From Marinomonas communis (GTDB taxonomy: Bacteria > Pseudomonadota > Gammaproteobacteria > Pseudomonadales > Marinomonadaceae): a DNA stretch of 64,000 bases. Location: the NCBI RefSeq assembly GCF_004363305.1, contig NZ_SNZA01000004.1:62001-126000 (forward strand). Direction: 5' to 3'. Positions within the stretch are counted from its first letter, which is position 1. Each line of letters begins with the position of its first letter. The notes beneath the pieces were generated by a model, which worked only from the letters and a program-made list of their open reading frames with translations, had not been told where the DNA came from and ran no database searches. Position numbers and translations under genes: made by a program. Below are positions 8,823 through 17,590 of this stretch, piece after piece.

Positions 8823-10172
8823 ATGCAAGAGAAAAAGTCCATCCACGGCTCTTGGGCGAGCCGCTGGGTATTTATCTTAGCAGCGACAGGATCTGCTGTA
8901 GGTCTTGGTAACATCTGGAAATTTCCCTACATTACTGGTGAAAACGGTGGTGGCGCGTTCGTCCTAGTGTATCTTCTATGTATCGCCCTAGTCGGTATTC
9001 CGATCATGATTGCTGAAGTATTTGTTGGCCGTCGAGCTCGACAAAGCCCAATCAACGCTTTAGTTGACTTGGCGGAAGAATCTGGCAAAAGCACCAAATG
9101 GAGCCTAATCGGTGTAATGGGATTATTAGCAGGTGTGCTAATCTTTTCCTTCTACTCAGTTGTAGCTGGCTGGGTACTTCAATACATTGTTTCTACCGCT
9201 AATGGCTCACTAAACGGCGTGACATCTGAACAAGCTGGTGAGATTTTTAGTGGCCTTTTGGCTGATCCTGGTACTCTTCTTCTGTGGCACACTATATTCA
9301 CTATCATGGTTGTAGGCGTTGTAATCGGCGGTGTTAACGCTGGTTTGGAACGTGCTACTCGCATCATGATGCCTGCTCTATTTGTGCTATTGTTTGTCAT
9401 GCTAGGTTACGGCATGAGCACAGATAGCTTTGGTGCAGGTTGGAGCTTCATGTTTGACTTCGACTTCAGCAAGCTTTCGTGGGATGCTGTTTTAGTTGCT
9501 GTGGGTCACTCATTCTTCACCCTGTCTCTGGGTATGGGTACCATCATGGCATACGGCTCTTACATGCCTAAGCGCGCTTCAATTGGTTCGACTGTCCTTG
9601 CCATCGGCTTCCTAGACACTCTTGTTGCTTTGGTTGCAGGTCTTGTTATTTTCCCAATAATCTTTGCGAACGGCATGGATCCAGCGGCTGGCCCAGGACT
9701 AATGTTTATTTCATTACCTGTCGCGTTTGGCCAAATGGCTGGTGGTCAATTCTTTGGCACCCTATTCTTCGTATTAATTGGTGTTGCAGCATGGACTTCA
9801 GCAATTTCTTTGCTAGAGCCGACCGTTGCTTACCTTGTTGAGCGCGTTGGTATGAAACGTTCAACTGCCACTATTGCACTGGGCGTTGTCGTTTGGGCTG
9901 TGGGTATTTTGTGTCTTGGTTCATTCAACTTCATGTCCGATGTGACACTGTTTGGTAAAAATGTATTCGACTTCCTTGATTACATTACTGCTAACATCAT
10001 GTTGCCACTTGGCGGTATCTTTATCGCGCTATTCGCTGGCTGGGTGGTTAAGAAGAAACACGCTTCTGATGAGATCAACCTTAAATCTGAAGGCTTATTC
10101 AACCTGTGGTTGTTTGTCGTGAAGTTTATCGCTCCAGTTGCTGTTGGCGTAGTATTTATCTTAAACCTTTAA
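8823..10172 (+). CDS. Sodium-dependent NSS/SNF-family amino-acid-type symporter
   Basis: This 449-residue polytopic membrane protein belongs to the neurotransmitter:sodium symporter family (LeuT fold, usually 11 TM segments in bacteria). TM1 carries GSAVGLGNIWKFPY, with the unwound sodium and substrate site followed by GENGGGAFVLVYL. The substrate is not predictable; bacterial members carry amino acids such as tryptophan, tyrosine or leucine. It starts divergently from the ectoine operon and may share its control region, but a role in osmoadaptation is only inference. A strong terminator follows. Confidence 0.93.
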   Translation: MQEKKSIHGSWASRWVFILAATGSAVGLGNIWKFPYITGENGGGAFVLVYLLCIALVGIPIMIAEVFVGRRARQSPINALVDLAEESGKSTKWSLIGVMGLLAGVLIFSFYSVVAGWVLQYIVSTANGSLNGVTSEQAGEIFSGLLADPGTLLLWHTIFTIMVVGVVIGGVNAGLERATRIMMPALFVLLFVMLGYGMSTDSFGAGWSFMFDFDFSKLSWDAVLVAVGHSFFTLSLGMGTIMAYGSYMPKRASIGSTVLAIGFLDTLVALVAGLVIFPIIFANGMDPAAGPGLMFISLPVAFGQMAGGQFFGTLFFVLIGVAAWTSAISLLEPTVAYLVERVGMKRSTATIALGVVVWAVGILCLGSFNFMSDVTLFGKNVFDFLDYITANIMLPLGGIFIALFAGWVVKKKHASDEINLKSEGLFNLWLFVVKFIAPVAVGVVFILNL

Positions 10173-10195
10173 TTCTTAGATAAGTTACTATGTTT

Positions 10196-10221
10196 AAAGC
10201 CCTGCCTGTGCAGGGCTTTTT
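10196..10221 (+). terminator. Intrinsic terminator after NSS symporter
   Basis: GCCCTGCCTGTGCAGGGC (10199-10216) forms a GC-rich hairpin followed by TTTTT. It also faces the end of the converging DUF2061 gene. Confidence 0.88.
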
Positions 10222-10224
10222 CGT

Positions 10225-10458
10225 TTATGACTTCATCGCATAACTTTCTATGGGACTTTTCAAAACTTCTAAAAGTGCTGAAAATCGATCTGAACTGGCT
10301 TTTTGCCAAAGTTTTTCATGGAAGTAGTAAGCAACAGTATTAATCGCAGGCTCAATTGTCGCCACCAAGCCACCCACTAAAAAACTACCTGAAATCAGAT
10401 AAGCTACTGTAAATGCAACGCTAAAGTGCATCACCGCAAATGTTATTGTCTTAACCAT
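10225..10458 (-). CDS. DUF2061 small membrane protein
   Basis: This 77-residue protein has two hydrophobic segments and the DUF2061 pattern: KTITFAVMHFSVAFTVAYL, then GGLVATIEPAINTVAYYFHE. Function is unknown for the family. ATG at 10458 is chosen because AGAGGTG sits at proper distance; a GTG three codons earlier overlaps that site. It lies 98 bases downstream of the MerR-type regulator on the same strand and could be part of the light-response cluster, although that is only positional. Confidence 0.85.
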   Translation of the reverse strand: MVKTITFAVMHFSVAFTVAYLISGSFLVGGLVATIEPAINTVAYYFHEKLWQKASSDRFSALLEVLKSPIESYAMKS

Positions 10459-10556
10459 GTAAAGCACCTCTTGTTTCGTTCTGTGGATGCATTTAGATTA
10501 AAACAACCTATTGATTATAAAAAATCAATAAACACAATAACTTTAATAGACTAAGC

Positions 10557-11420
10557 CTAATTCAAATAAGCCGCCAAATCTGAAAAGACCCGCCAGGGCT
10601 TATCTAGATCATTCGAAGCCTGACTTGCAAGCCATAGTCCTGTGCCGATAAAACAAACATCGCAAGGAATACTAGACCACTGCTGCAACCACTTCTCAGC
10701 CTCAACTTGCGACATATCCTCGGCAACGAAAACAAGGCGCTTAGGAGTAAGTGCATCATAAAGAGTCACAATATCTGCAAAACTTCTAACACCATCCATA
10801 CAAAAGAACTGCTCTGAACTGCTCGCTTTTAGCCAACACAACAACCTAGACATCAGTGCGCAATTATCGAGATTAATCACCAGAGCATCGCTCTGAAGCA
10901 AATTGCCGCCGGACAAATCCGTCATTGAAATCACCACATCTGACAGCGCGCTTTGCAATGCTAAACGGGAAACTAGACGAGAGGATTGGTTTCTCAACTG
11001 CTCTAAAACAGGCAGAACACCTCTCATTAAAAGCACACTTGCGGGATACTGTTTGCTGGCCTCACGAAACATCGGCTCCCATTTGCTCTGACGCAGATCG
11101 ATAACAGCATCCATAAATTGCTGCTGCCAAGCTTGCCAAGCATCTTCGTGCTGCACTTCCAGGTCGGCATCCTGATTGGATTCAAGCAGTGATTTGACCT
11201 TTCCAACAGGTACACCAAGATGTACCCAATAAAGTATCTTTTTGACACGGTCAACATCCTGAGGCTGGTACAAACGATGCCCTTTTTCAGTTCTATAAGG
11301 CTTGAGCAAACCATAGCGCCGCTCCCATGCCCTAAGCGTGACGGAGTTGACGCCAGTTTGTTCTGAAAGAATTCTAATTGGGAAGTAATCCACTTGATCT
11401 AAATCGTTCGTAAGGCTCAT
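10557..11420 (-). CDS. MerR-family regulator of LitR/CarH type, B12 motif not seen
   Basis: The 287-residue protein has an N-terminal MerR DNA-binding domain (about 12-80) with the LitR/CarH/MlrA signature TLRAWERRYGLLKPYRT and GHRLYQPQDV. The C-terminal half (about 100-287) is shaped like the helical plus Rossmann-like sensor region of LitR/CarH. I find neither the Wx9EH motif nor the DxHxxG cobalamin-ligand motif there, so direct B12 photosensing looks unlikely. Such degenerate LitR forms in pseudomonads are reported to work with separate photosensory proteins; none is seen here. It is divergent from the oxidoreductase-RudS-photolyase operon, the usual LitR target set. Confidence 0.85.
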   Translation of the reverse strand: MSLTNDLDQVDYFPIRILSEQTGVNSVTLRAWERRYGLLKPYRTEKGHRLYQPQDVDRVKKILYWVHLGVPVGKVKSLLESNQDADLEVQHEDAWQAWQQQFMDAVIDLRQSKWEPMFREASKQYPASVLLMRGVLPVLEQLRNQSSRLVSRLALQSALSDVVISMTDLSGGNLLQSDALVINLDNCALMSRLLCWLKASSSEQFFCMDGVRSFADIVTLYDALTPKRLVFVAEDMSQVEAEKWLQQWSSIPCDVCFIGTGLWLASQASNDLDKPWRVFSDLAAYLN

Positions 11421-11435
11421 TCAAAATACTCAAAC

Positions 11436-11493
11436 TTGTACAATTACAGTTTATGTACAAAAATAATCTTATACAAAGTTATTTTGTGTATAA
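11436..11493. promoter_or_regulatory. Cluster of TNTACAA elements, candidate MerR/LitR operators
   Basis: The 108-base divergent region holds TTGTACAA (11436-11443, palindromic), ATGTACAAA (11453-11461), TTATACAAA (11469-11477) and its near inverse TTTGTGTATAA (11483-11493). The last two form an imperfect inverted repeat around 5 bases. A TATAAA at 11497-11502 could be the -10 of the rightward operon. Function as the operator of the adjacent regulator is inferred from repetition and position. Confidence 0.5.
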
Positions 11494-11528
11494 GAATATA
11501 AAAGATCAATCAGCGACGGACATGAACA

Positions 11529-12494
11529 ATGAGTGATATCCCACAAGCACGGTTTGCTGTGATTGGCGCAGGTATAGCTGGATCGACTTTCGCCTATTAT
11601 GCACAACTAGAAACCCATCCATGTATTGTGCTGGACAAATCCCGAGGCACGGGTGGTCGTGCAGGCAGCAAGCGCCTTCCACATGGCAGCGTAGATCTCG
11701 GAGCAAGCTTAATTAGTTTCAGCGATGAGTCTATCAGTGATTTACGCGAGCATTTGCTACAGGAAAACATTATTGCTCGCTGGCAAAGTGCATACGTTGG
11801 CGTGCCAAGAATGTCAGCAATCACACGATTCTTATTGCAAGATATTCCACTTTACACTGACACCAAAATTCATCATTTAGAGCGTCGCCAGGATCAGTGG
11901 TTGCTTCGAGATGAACGATATCAGGCTGTCTGCTTAGCTGACACACTCATCATTGCGGCACCTGCGACACAAGCCGCTATGCTGTTAGCGACGATCCCTA
12001 ATGCCAATAGCTTGCTGCAACATGCTAATCAAGCGATCAGCCAAACACGTCCACAGTGGGCACTATGGGTTACCACGAGCAAAACTCAGAGTTCTGCGCT
12101 AATGACCTGTAATCATCCTATACTGGAAACCATCATCAAGGATTCTGACAAGCCTGGCCGTCACACAGATGAATTTGACACTTGGGTAATTCAAGCTACC
12201 AGTCAATGGAGTCAAGACAACATCGACACACCTAAGGCGGAGGTTCTTGCTCACTTGATTCAGGCTTTTGAACAAGAAGTCGGGATAGCAGTTTTAAACA
12301 CAGGGGAGCCCCATCGCTGGCTACTAGGACGCCAAGCCATGGCACTCTCATCAAAACCGTATCTCTGGGATGACACACGTAAAATTGGTGTTATTGGTGA
12401 TTGGCTGTGTCAGGGGGATGCTGAAGGAGCAATGTTGAGTGCGAAACATGCTTTTGAAACCATTAGCAAAGCGTACCCGTTCGATCAGGTTTAG
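11529..12494 (+). CDS. FAD/NAD(P)-dependent amine-oxidase-like oxidoreductase
   Basis: 321-residue flavoprotein. The dinucleotide-binding motif FAVIGAGIAGSTFAYYAQ is followed by an acidic residue region LDKSRGTGGRAGSKRL, typical of the renalase/amine oxidase-like family. The C-terminus IGVIGDWLCQGDAEGAMLSA is the second FAD contact. The substrate is unknown. Homologues are often located beside photolyase genes under LitR-type regulators in marine and soil proteobacteria. First gene of a tight three-gene operon: RudS-like follows after 9 bases, photolyase after that. Confidence 0.88.
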   Translation: MSDIPQARFAVIGAGIAGSTFAYYAQLETHPCIVLDKSRGTGGRAGSKRLPHGSVDLGASLISFSDESISDLREHLLQENIIARWQSAYVGVPRMSAITRFLLQDIPLYTDTKIHHLERRQDQWLLRDERYQAVCLADTLIIAAPATQAAMLLATIPNANSLLQHANQAISQTRPQWALWVTTSKTQSSALMTCNHPILETIIKDSDKPGRHTDEFDTWVIQATSQWSQDNIDTPKAEVLAHLIQAFEQEVGIAVLNTGEPHRWLLGRQAMALSSKPYLWDDTRKIGVIGDWLCQGDAEGAMLSAKHAFETISKAYPFDQV

Positions 12495-12503
12495 GAGGTT
12501 AGT

Positions 12504-13484
12504 ATGACCGTTAATGAATGCCACCCAAATCATATTTCTCACAAAATACCTGTGGGCATCAGTTCATGTTTACTCGGAGAAAACGTCCGTTTCAACGGTG
12601 GGCACAGTCGTTCAACCTACTGCCTAGGTCCCTTATCAGAGTATTTTGATTACAAGCAGTTTTGCCCTGAAATGGCCGCAGGTTTTGGCACACCAAGACC
12701 GACCATGCGATTAGAGGGTAATCCAGATCAACCAAGATTGGTCTTTTCAAACAAACGTGACGTCGTGATCACTGATCAATTGGTGAACTCAAATGAGCGT
12801 TATTTAGATAACTTACCTGAGCTTGACGGCTACATTGTGATGAAAAACTCTCCATCGTGCGGCTTTGAGCGCATCAAGGTTTATCAGGAGAATGGGCATC
12901 CGCATATGAAGCGAGTGCGCGGTTTATTCACCCAATCACTTATTGATCGCTTCCCTCAATTGCCCATTGAAGAAGACGGTCGCCTAAACGATCCGTTACT
13001 GCGTGAGAACTTCTTATTAAGAGTATTTGCTCATCATGAGTTCCGAAATACCGTTTTAAACGATCTCACCATGAAAAATTTGATCGACTATCACAGCCGC
13101 TACAAATATGTGGTTATGGCACACTCACAACCATTCTATAAGTCGCTTGGACGCTTGTTATCTGGACAAGAGAAAAGACCTATAGACTCACTTGCCGAAG
13201 AATACTTTACACAATTCATGCAAGCCCTTTCTCGACCAGCAAAACGTAAGAATCACTGTAATGTATTGATGCATCTGGTGGGCTATCTCAAGCGCGAAGT
13301 GGATTCATCAGTACGCCAAGATATTCTCGATGTAGTCGAACAATATCGTCGTGGTGAAGTAAACCTCACAACACCGACCACTCTTCTTTACCACTATTTA
13401 AAATTGTACGGCAGCGAATACGTAAAAGAACAACGCTACTTTGCCCCGTACCCGCAAGCTCTTGGTATTAGGAATACAGTTTAA
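12504..13484 (+). CDS. rudS: TudS (DUF523)-DUF1722 fusion, RudS-like tRNA 4-thiouridine desulfidase
   Basis: 326 residues. Residues about 14-165 are a DUF523/TudS domain with three conserved cysteines fit to hold a [4Fe-4S] cluster: C22 in ISSCLLGENVRFNGG, C54 in QFCPEMAAGFGTPRP, and C119 in KNSPSCGF. Residues about 175-310 are DUF1722 (YbgA-like), FAHHEFRNTVLNDLTMKNL and YKYVVMAHSQPFYKSLGRLL. The fusion family is described as removing sulfur from 4-thiouridine in tRNA (RudS); the older name is YbgA-like protein. AGGAGG lies 7 bases before the ATG. It sits in one operon with photolyase, two bases apart. Iron-sulfur cluster and substrate are inferred from family. Confidence 0.82.
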   Translation: MTVNECHPNHISHKIPVGISSCLLGENVRFNGGHSRSTYCLGPLSEYFDYKQFCPEMAAGFGTPRPTMRLEGNPDQPRLVFSNKRDVVITDQLVNSNERYLDNLPELDGYIVMKNSPSCGFERIKVYQENGHPHMKRVRGLFTQSLIDRFPQLPIEEDGRLNDPLLRENFLLRVFAHHEFRNTVLNDLTMKNLIDYHSRYKYVVMAHSQPFYKSLGRLLSGQEKRPIDSLAEEYFTQFMQALSRPAKRKNHCNVLMHLVGYLKREVDSSVRQDILDVVEQYRRGEVNLTTPTTLLYHYLKLYGSEYVKEQRYFAPYPQALGIRNTV

Positions 13485-13486
13485 TT

Positions 13487-14896
13487 ATGGCTATTTCACA
13501 GTTGGTTTGGTTACGTAATGACATTCGTCTCAACGATCACCCTGCTATCAACCTTGCACAGCAGGATGATGACATTGCTCTGGTCGTTTGCTTAACACCT
13601 GAGCAGTGGCAGGAGCATAATGAATCTCCTGCGAAAAATGCGCTTCGCTTTGAACTCACCACAGAGCTGCAACAACAAGCTCATAAATTAGGCATTCCTT
13701 GCCATATACTTGAGCTAAAACGCTTTTCTGATTGCCCTGAAGCCATTGCTGACTTGTGTCTTGAACACCACTATACAACTGTTTGGTGGCAAAATGAGCT
13801 ACCTGTTCACGAAGCACAACGGGATGAGTGTACTGCAAAGCATCTCGACAAGGTTGGCGTTACAACACGACGATTTGCACCAGACCTTATCGTCTCAGAG
13901 CCTGTACTCAATCAGCAGGGGCAGCCATTTAAAGTGTTTACGCCCTTTTATAAACGCTGGTTAAGCACGTTAAGCGCAAACATTACGCCACCTTATGAAT
14001 GCCCTAACAACCAAGAGCCCCCTACGTCATTACCCAGTGAGTTCAAGTGCTACGACATAGATGACTCTTATCGCCAAGACTTGTGGCCAGCAGACTATCA
14101 GATTATTAAAGAAAAGCTCTGGCATTTCTGTCATCACAAAGAAGCCGACTACGATGAACTACGAGACTTTCCTGCAAAACCAAATACCAGCACACTGTCA
14201 CCCTATTTAGCATTAGGGGCAATCGGTCCAAGAGAATGCTTAGAGGCTATTATCCACACCTCGGGAAACAATGAACGGGATTGGCATGGGAGTGTTTGGT
14301 TAAAAGAGCTTGCCTGGCGAGATTTTTATAAACAGCTTATGGGGCACTTTCCTGACTTATCAAAGTCCTTGCCATTTAAGCCTGAAACTCAACACCTAGT
14401 CTGGAATCACAACGCCAAGGCTTTTAAAGCTTGGTGTGAAGGTAATACCGGTTTTCCTATTGTAGACGCCGCTATGCGTCAGCTTAATCAGACCGGATGG
14501 ATGCATAACCGCTTACGTATGATTACCGCAAGCTTTTTGACCAAATTACTGTTTGTTGATTGGCGTGAAGGTGAGCGCTACTTCATGGAACATCTCATTG
14601 ATGGTGAGTTTGCCGCCAACAATGGTGGCTGGCAATGGAGCGCCTCGACGGGTTGCGACGCTGCCCCCTACTTTCGAGTCTTCAATCCGACAAGGCAATC
14701 GGAGCGATTTGACCCAGATGGCGTTTTCATCAAACGATTTGTACCAGAGCTAAAAATACTCTCAGGGAAAAGTATTCACGATCCCAATCAGTCTCAACGA
14801 AAACAATGTGGCTATCCAGAACCCATTATTGACTATAAAAAAGCGCGTCAGTATGCCATCGCTGCGTTCGATGATCTAAAAGGACAAACCACTTAA
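13487..14896 (+). CDS. phrB: Deoxyribodipyrimidine photolyase (class I CPD)
   Basis: 469-residue FAD enzyme that repairs cyclobutane pyrimidine dimers using blue/near-UV light. The N-terminal antenna domain starts with LVWLRNDIRLNDHPA. The C-terminal FAD domain has WLKELAWRDFYKQLM, GNTGFPIVDAAMRQL, GWMHNRLRMITASFL and the WQWSASTGCDAAPYFRVFNP stretch of CPD photolyases. These features favour a true photolyase over a DASH or plant cryptochrome. It starts two bases after the RudS-like gene, so the two are almost certainly co-translated from one message. Confidence 0.96.
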   Translation: MAISQLVWLRNDIRLNDHPAINLAQQDDDIALVVCLTPEQWQEHNESPAKNALRFELTTELQQQAHKLGIPCHILELKRFSDCPEAIADLCLEHHYTTVWWQNELPVHEAQRDECTAKHLDKVGVTTRRFAPDLIVSEPVLNQQGQPFKVFTPFYKRWLSTLSANITPPYECPNNQEPPTSLPSEFKCYDIDDSYRQDLWPADYQIIKEKLWHFCHHKEADYDELRDFPAKPNTSTLSPYLALGAIGPRECLEAIIHTSGNNERDWHGSVWLKELAWRDFYKQLMGHFPDLSKSLPFKPETQHLVWNHNAKAFKAWCEGNTGFPIVDAAMRQLNQTGWMHNRLRMITASFLTKLLFVDWREGERYFMEHLIDGEFAANNGGWQWSASTGCDAAPYFRVFNPTRQSERFDPDGVFIKRFVPELKILSGKSIHDPNQSQRKQCGYPEPIIDYKKARQYAIAAFDDLKGQTT

Positions 14897-15000
14897 AGGC
14901 ACTCGTTTGACATTTTAGAGTTATGGCATTATTTTGAAGTCTAAATAATAAATTTTGTGCAGATAGGTAATAGGGGCTTCATCAATATGTGAGTTCTGCC

Positions 15001-15006
15001 TATAAT
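15001..15006 (+). promoter_or_regulatory. Probable -10 box of the MarR-type gene
   Basis: A perfect TATAAT lies 39 bases before the ATG at 15045. The -35 region 17 bases upstream (14978-14983) is a weak TTCATC. Confidence 0.55.
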
Positions 15007-15044
15007 GCGCGCTCAAAAATGACATTTAGACTTTAGCGATTTCT

Positions 15045-15527
15045 ATGCCAGACCAACAACATTTACACGACGTTCTCGTTCATTTACGCCGCATTATACG
15101 AGCTACCGACCTCCAATCAAAACGCATCGTTAAAGCCTGTGGTTTGACTATTCCGCAAATCATGGTTTTGCGTGCAATTGAGGAATTAGGGGATGTCACT
15201 GTACGCAAAATTTCAGATAACGTTTCTCTAAGTCAGGCCACTGTAACAACTATTTTGAACCGACTAGAAGAACGTAAACTGGTTGAACGAGTGCGCGCTC
15301 AAAAAGATAAACGTATCGTCAATGCGCGTCTTACTGAGGAAGGTAGCAACGTTCTGCTGACTTCTCCGCCGCTTTTACATGAAAAATTCATCTCTGAATT
15401 CGGTTCACTTGAAAGCTGGGAACAGACACAAATTTTATCCTCATTACAACGCGTTGCTTTAATGATGGATGCTGAGCACATTGACGCCGCACCACTGCTT
15501 GATATTAACTCTCCGGCAGCACATTAA
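15045..15527 (+). CDS. MarR-family regulator, CosR/EctR-like
   Basis: 160-residue winged-helix repressor-type protein. The DNA-binding core is GDVTVRKISDNVSLSQATVTTIL, with the wing region VRAQKDKRIVNARLT. The flanks (LRRIIRATDLQSKRIVKACGLT and SSLQRVALMMDAEHIDAAPLL, shown in part) are close to CosR of Vibrio and EctR of methylotrophs, the MarR regulators that repress ectoine synthesis genes. It lies alone, 6.7 kb from ectA, with its own promoter and terminator. A role in ect control is inference by similarity and co-location. Confidence 0.82.
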   Translation: MPDQQHLHDVLVHLRRIIRATDLQSKRIVKACGLTIPQIMVLRAIEELGDVTVRKISDNVSLSQATVTTILNRLEERKLVERVRAQKDKRIVNARLTEEGSNVLLTSPPLLHEKFISEFGSLESWEQTQILSSLQRVALMMDAEHIDAAPLLDINSPAAH

Positions 15528-15574
15528 TTAGTTTTGAATACAAACCTTATTCAGGACGGGTCACCCAAAAGCAA

Positions 15575-15600
15575 AAAGGCTGCATGATGCAGCCTTTTTT
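15575..15600. terminator. Bidirectional intrinsic terminator
   Basis: AGGCTGCATGATGCAGCCT (15577-15595) is a perfect hairpin with A's before and T's after, between the converging MarR gene and dapB. Confidence 0.9.
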
Positions 15601-15628
15601 ATGTCTCGAAGATTGGATAATTACCGTG

Positions 15629-16435
<807 letters not shown>

Positions 16436-16498
16436 TTATCCTCAAATTAGTTTGTTGAGAACCATACCAAAATTCCCTCTTTTACGCATTATTAGAAC

Positions 16499-16522
16499 AA
16501 AAAAAGCGGCCTTGAGGCCGCT
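16499..16522 (-). terminator. Terminator of pomAB
   Basis: AGCGGCCTTGAGGCCGCT (16505-16522) is a GC-rich hairpin; read on the minus strand it is followed by a run of seven T's. Confidence 0.87.
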
Positions 16523-16547
16523 CATTCTGATGTTCTATGAAATAGGC

Positions 16548-17558
16548 TTAGAAAATTTCATTTGGATTCAGATCAAATCCACCATCACCTTCGGTAAAGA
16601 GATCATTCGTCTCAGGGTCGCCATTGATACCTGGTGGGAAGTCTGGCTCGATCACATTCGGACGAGCTAAGTCGTTTTGACGAATCACAATCTCAACACG
16701 TCTATTCGTAGCACGGTTCTGAGGCGTATCATTTGGTACCAAAGGTCGAGCATCAGCGAACCCCGTTACAGCAAATCGCCCTTGATCTAATTGTCCAGTA
16801 GAGAACAATTCTTCTGCGACAGCAATTGCTCGAGCAGATGAAAGCTGCCAATTCGACCGAAAACGAGCACTATCAATCGGAATATTATCAGTATGGCCCT
16901 CAACCGCAATACTACCATCTAATCCAACCAATACATCGCGTACCATGTCAATGACAGGGATAAAGTCGTAGTTAAGCTCCGCAGAACCGGATTGAAATGA
17001 TCCTCGATCTTTTAGACGTATTGTGATGGTATTCTCTTGAGTCTCTACTTCAACAGTACCTTTGGAAATCTCTTCACGCATTACCGAGGCAACTTGTTGA
17101 GCCGTTTCTTCCGTTTGCTGAATCTGCTGCTCACGCTGCATATCCGCTTGAGACATATCAACTGTGGTATTTGGGGATGGCTGTCCAGCTCCATCTTGCT
17201 CATTTAATTGAGCCGAATCGGGCTTACACATTACTTCCAATGTATTTTCTGGAGTATCGTCTGCTTTTTGGCGCACCTCATTAATAGGCGTTGGCTCAGG
17301 ACGACCAGGACTAAACTCTTGGGCAATGATAGAAGTACCCATTGGGATAGACTCAGCTTCTATCTGCTTTTGCACACCAAATGCTTCTCGCATCGATCCC
17401 GCCAGCTGCTTAAACTTCAAAACATCCATTTCGGCAAAAGACAGAAGCAATACGAAGAAACACATCAGCAGCGACATCAAGTCGGCAAAGGTACCCATGT
17501 AGGCCGGAAGGCCTTCTATACATTCGGGGCAATCGTTTTCGTCTTCTTCAGCACTCAT
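16548..17558 (-). CDS. pomB: Flagellar stator subunit PomB
   Basis: 336-residue stator protein anchoring the flagellar motor to peptidoglycan. The single TM segment GTFADLMSLLMCFFVLLLSF carries the ion-binding aspartate D26. The plug/linker region and the phrase GTSIIAQEFSPGRPEPTPI are very close to Vibrio PomB. The OmpA/MotB peptidoglycan-binding domain is at about 200-310 (VEGHTDNIPIDSARFRSNWQ). Resemblance to PomB rather than MotB, with the paired PomA, implies sodium rather than proton drive. It has an acidic, proline-containing tail rich in D/E/N. Confidence 0.95.
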   Translation of the reverse strand: MSAEEDENDCPECIEGLPAYMGTFADLMSLLMCFFVLLLSFAEMDVLKFKQLAGSMREAFGVQKQIEAESIPMGTSIIAQEFSPGRPEPTPINEVRQKADDTPENTLEVMCKPDSAQLNEQDGAGQPSPNTTVDMSQADMQREQQIQQTEETAQQVASVMREEISKGTVEVETQENTITIRLKDRGSFQSGSAELNYDFIPVIDMVRDVLVGLDGSIAVEGHTDNIPIDSARFRSNWQLSSARAIAVAEELFSTGQLDQGRFAVTGFADARPLVPNDTPQNRATNRRVEIVIRQNDLARPNVIEPDFPPGINGDPETNDLFTEGDGGFDLNPNEIF

Positions 17559-17590
17559 GACATACTATCCAATTACAACTGACAAAAGCG

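Noticed and set aside
8633..8911. 92-codon frame upstream of the NSS symporter
   Set aside because: It runs into the symporter gene in a different register and its composition is not protein-like; it could at most be a leader.
13487..14896. Cryptochrome DASH instead of photolyase
   Set aside because: Length, FAD-domain motifs and operon fit class I CPD photolyase, and no DASH-type features were recognised.
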